Of a stretch of DNA of 42,725 nucleotides, positions 40,406-42,725 are shown piece after piece (positions within the stretch are counted from its first letter, which is position 1; every line of letters starts with the position of its first letter). Source of the stretch: CAZLLE01 sp964560425. GTDB taxonomy: Bacteria; Campylobacterota; Campylobacteria; Campylobacterales; QNZT01. The translations under genes were made by a program, and so were the position numbers. Below the pieces are notes generated by a model, which saw nothing but the letters and a program-made list of their open reading frames with translations, searched no databases and was not told where the DNA came from. The stretch spans positions 1-42,725 of the forward strand of contig CAZLLE010000085.1 in the NCBI GenBank assembly GCA_964560425.1, written 5' to 3'.

Positions 40406-40432
40406 AACAACGCGAATCTTTTTCGTGTTGTT
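40406..40432 (+). other. Second hairpin between tpx and the porin gene
   Basis: AACAACGCGAA and TTCGTGTTGTT form an 11-bp stem with one G-U pair and a 5-base loop. It lies 125 bases before the porin ATG and could be a leader structure or the core of a small RNA. Confidence 0.45.
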
Positions 40433-40556
40433 CATATTATAACTTCCAAAATTTACTTTACTGATGATATAAATCAATTACTTTTAACATTTAAATTAAT
40501 ATAATTGAGCTAAATAATTTTATTAAGATATTTTGATATCAAAGGAGTTAAGAGTC

Positions 40557-42107
40557 ATGAAGAGATATGTAGTAGGATCATTGGTTACAGCACTCGCACT
40601 AACTAGTTTACAAGCAGCAACAAATGTTGGGGATTTACCTCTAGCAAAAACTTATCCTGTTGATAGTTCAAAAAAAGTTGAGAAAGTTTCAACTAAAAAG
40701 CCTTCCATTAAGATCGTAAAAGTTAAAAAGTCAAATAAAGCTACTCTTGAAGATAGATTTAAAGCTTTAGAAAAGAAGCTTAAAAAATCAGATAAAAAAA
40801 TTAAAAAACTTAATAAAAAACTTAATATGGTCAAAGCTCATGATGCTTTTGACAATATTAAATTTAGTGTAGACTTTAGAAATAGTGTTGAAAATATCAA
40901 CTATAAATATAATAGTTATAGCTTCAAAGGAAAAGATTGGTCAGGTACAGAGGCTAGTAATGATGCTCTTTTTACAAGTAGACTATATTTAAATATGAAA
41001 TCTAAGCCAACTGATAAGTTGACATTTTATGGTCAAATGGCAATGTATGGTACTTGGGGTGGGAGTCATCTCTCTCATGATGCAACTCTAAAAGATTGGT
41101 CAGAGTCATCAAAAGCAACTGATTCAATATTTAGAGTTAGACAAGCATATTTTGTTTGGGCTGATACTTTTGGTGATGATGGTTTAGCATATAATTTTAG
41201 TGTGGGTAGAAGACAATCAACTGATGGCTTTTTAGCAAATCATAGAGAAAATTATGCTGATCCAGGTTCTCCTTTGGCTCATATTACAAATATGGAAGTT
41301 AATGGTGTTATGTTTAAATTAGACACAGATAGATATTTATCTGGTTCATTCATTAAGTTTGTATATGGAAGAGCTCACTCTGGTGGTATGGAAACACTAA
41401 ATGATTTGGTTGGGTATCAACCATATGCACAAGGTGAGAGTGATATTGAAGAGAATGTTGATTTCTTTGTAGTTTTGGGTAGCCTTTACAATGATGGTCA
41501 ATATAATCTTATGTTTGAAAATGCGACTATTTTAAATACAAAAGGTGCTAGAACAGGTACTCCGACAGCTGGTGATCTTCCAAATGGTGAGGGTAAAAAT
41601 AAATCTTTAGATTCTGGTACAGCAAATTTGAGTGCTCTTTCGCTACAAGTGAGTGGTATAGGAAATGAGATTAATGATTTTCTTGATAATACTACAGCTT
41701 TTATATCTGTGGGTATGACAAATTATGATCCTGATAGCGGACATCAACTTTTGGGTTCAACAGATAGTGAGACTGGATCTTCTGTTTGGGCTGGTGTTGT
41801 TATTCCTGATATGATTACAGAAGATGGTAAATTTGGATTTGAGTATAATTATGGTTCAGAGTATTGGACTCCAATTACTTGGGCAGAAGATAGTGCAATT
41901 GGTTCAAAAGTAGCTGTAAGAGGTAGTGCTTATGAAGCATATTGGAACTTTAATCTTTTTGGTGCAAAAAACTTAGCTTCTCAAATCAGATATACTCATA
42001 TTCAACATGATTATACTCCTAGTATTAGATGTGCAGGTTGGGTAAAACCACAAGATGTAGATATTGAAGCTGATAGCTTAAGGTTCTTTATAAGATATTC
42101 TTATTAA
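40557..42107 (+). CDS. DUF3373-type outer-membrane porin
   Basis: A 516-residue exported protein with signal peptide (KRYVVGSLVTALALTSLQA). Then LPLAKTYPVDSS, a Lys/Ser-rich stretch, and a coiled-coil-like Lys/Leu segment (DRFKALEKKLKKSDKKIKKL). From about residue 95 (FDNIKFSVDFRNSVENI) alternating strands suggest a beta-barrel ending in Tyr (RFFIRYSY), the classic outer-membrane C-terminus. This matches the DUF3373 family I know from Campylobacterota. The ATG at 40557 has AAAGGAG 9 bases upstream; an ATG at 40533 would precede the ribosome binding site. Substrate unknown. A close paralogue follows. Confidence 0.85.
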   Translation: MKRYVVGSLVTALALTSLQAATNVGDLPLAKTYPVDSSKKVEKVSTKKPSIKIVKVKKSNKATLEDRFKALEKKLKKSDKKIKKLNKKLNMVKAHDAFDNIKFSVDFRNSVENINYKYNSYSFKGKDWSGTEASNDALFTSRLYLNMKSKPTDKLTFYGQMAMYGTWGGSHLSHDATLKDWSESSKATDSIFRVRQAYFVWADTFGDDGLAYNFSVGRRQSTDGFLANHRENYADPGSPLAHITNMEVNGVMFKLDTDRYLSGSFIKFVYGRAHSGGMETLNDLVGYQPYAQGESDIEENVDFFVVLGSLYNDGQYNLMFENATILNTKGARTGTPTAGDLPNGEGKNKSLDSGTANLSALSLQVSGIGNEINDFLDNTTAFISVGMTNYDPDSGHQLLGSTDSETGSSVWAGVVIPDMITEDGKFGFEYNYGSEYWTPITWAEDSAIGSKVAVRGSAYEAYWNFNLFGAKNLASQIRYTHIQHDYTPSIRCAGWVKPQDVDIEADSLRFFIRYSY

Positions 42108-42116
42108 TATTATAAT

Positions 42117-42142
42117 ACAAAGTCCTATTTTTAGGGCTTTGT
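42117..42142 (+). terminator. Terminator after the first porin
   Basis: ACAAAGTCCT and AGGGCTTTGT pair with one G-U around ATTTTT, followed by a pyrimidine-rich CCTTCCTTTTG. Confidence 0.75.
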
Positions 42143-42266
42143 ACCTTCCTTTTGTTTCTAAAGTACACATGTTTTTAAAATATAACTTCAATTTATAAAA
42201 CAAATAAACTTTTAAATCTTATTCAAATAAAATAAATTTATCTTATTTTATAAAAAGGATTTAAGA

Positions 42267-42725
42267 ATGAAAAGATATGTTACATTGTCTCTCATGACAG
42301 CTTTCATATTATCAGGTTTATCTGCTGATAATATTGAAAAATTACCATTGGCAAAGACATTTCCCGTTGATGTAGATGCCCAAAAAGCTCCAAAAACTAA
42401 TAATAGTGATTTAAAAGAAGAGCCTTTAAAAGTTACTGTTGTTAAAGTTAAGCCAAAAGATAAACAAGATGTAAGAATTGACAAGTTGGAAAAAAGTTTG
42501 AAAAAACTTAAAAAGAAACTCTCCGCAGTTAAAAAACATGATGCAAAAGATAATATTAAATTTAGTGTAGATTTTAGGACTTCCATTGATAGTATTGAGT
42601 ATAAAAGTGCAAATGGTTTAACACATAAAAATGATTCTCTATTTTCTAATAGACTTTGGTTAAATATGGCATATGCTCCAAGTGATGATATGATATTTAA
42701 GGGGCAACTCTCCTATAATAAAGCG
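42267..42725 (+). CDS. Second DUF3373-type porin, truncated by the window end
   Basis: The first 153 codons of a paralogue of the preceding porin. Shared landmarks: KRYV signal peptide start, LPLAKTFPVD after cleavage, Lys-rich coiled coil (IDKLEKSLKKLKKKLSAVKK), then NIKFSVDFRTS and SLFSNRLWLNM at the barrel start. AAAAAGGA lies 7-8 bases before the ATG. The frame is open to the last base of the window. It has its own spacer and terminator-bounded unit, so the two porins may be regulated separately. Confidence 0.88.
   Translation, partial: MKRYVTLSLMTAFILSGLSADNIEKLPLAKTFPVDVDAQKAPKTNNSDLKEEPLKVTVVKVKPKDKQDVRIDKLEKSLKKLKKKLSAVKKHDAKDNIKFSVDFRTSIDSIEYKSANGLTHKNDSLFSNRLWLNMAYAPSDDMIFKGQLSYNKA

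Overview
The window looks like chromosomal DNA from a Campylobacterota (epsilonproteobacterial) organism, probably a free-living relative of Sulfurimonas or Sulfurovum. The base composition is AT-rich. The gene run for EngB, LptA, LptC, KdsC, RlpA, MltD and TatD next to PBP2 resembles the arrangement known from Helicobacter and its relatives. The tmRNA tag is of the ANNT..PA...AA type, and there are tandem DUF3373-type porins. The genus assignment is inference; nothing in the window names the species.

Region by region. (1) Bases 1-4490 hold a HigB/HigA-type toxin-antitoxin pair, whose antitoxin carries an ImmA/IrrE metallopeptidase domain, followed by a type I restriction hsdR. No hsdM or hsdS is present, so they would have to lie left of the window. 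(2) Bases 4660-10850 hold ilvD, an orphan efflux-type periplasmic adaptor, the ssrA tmRNA with a near-consensus promoter, a DHH-family phosphoesterase, rdgB, and a YajR-like MFS transporter. (3) Bases 20500-10970 on the minus strand are one compact run of twelve genes with overlapping or touching ends: a glycosyltransferase-like protein, tatD, mltD, rlpA, hisB, kdsC, lptC, lptA, engB, a GNAT acetyltransferase, a small MreD-like membrane protein and mrdA (PBP2), ending in a hairpin with a T-run. It combines lipopolysaccharide transport, Kdo synthesis and peptidoglycan growth or remodelling. (4) Bases 20585-22264 hold ppaC and a divergent Crp/Fnr-type regulator. (5) Bases 25600-22290 on the minus strand are a five-gene stress cluster: three small heat-shock proteins (one with a signal peptide), a secreted YfdX protein and a membrane protein with a sensor-like N-terminus. 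A HAIR-like inverted repeat (the HspR operator) precedes it. The content recalls the mobile heat-resistance locus (tLST/LHR) of Gammaproteobacteria. (6) Bases 25637-30740 hold recN, nadK, aspS, adk and a small membrane protein. (7) Bases 30837-36293 are an accessory stretch of secreted proteins of uncertain role: a Trp/Cys-containing beta protein, a right-handed beta-helix protein behind a long structured leader, an 82-residue Cys-rich polyproline peptide next to a zinc-ribbon methyltransferase, a small acidic protein and a DUF3015 protein. (8) Bases 36302-42725 hold a DUF4105/Lnb-type outer-membrane protein, tsaD, an intergenic region with two diverged tandem copies of a roughly 150-base element, tpx, and two tandem DUF3373-type porins, the second cut by the window end.

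The most interesting items are the tLST-like stress operon with its HAIR-like operator, the Cys-rich polyproline peptide beside a methyltransferase, and the tandem intergenic element, which could be a duplicated structured RNA or a decayed gene pair.
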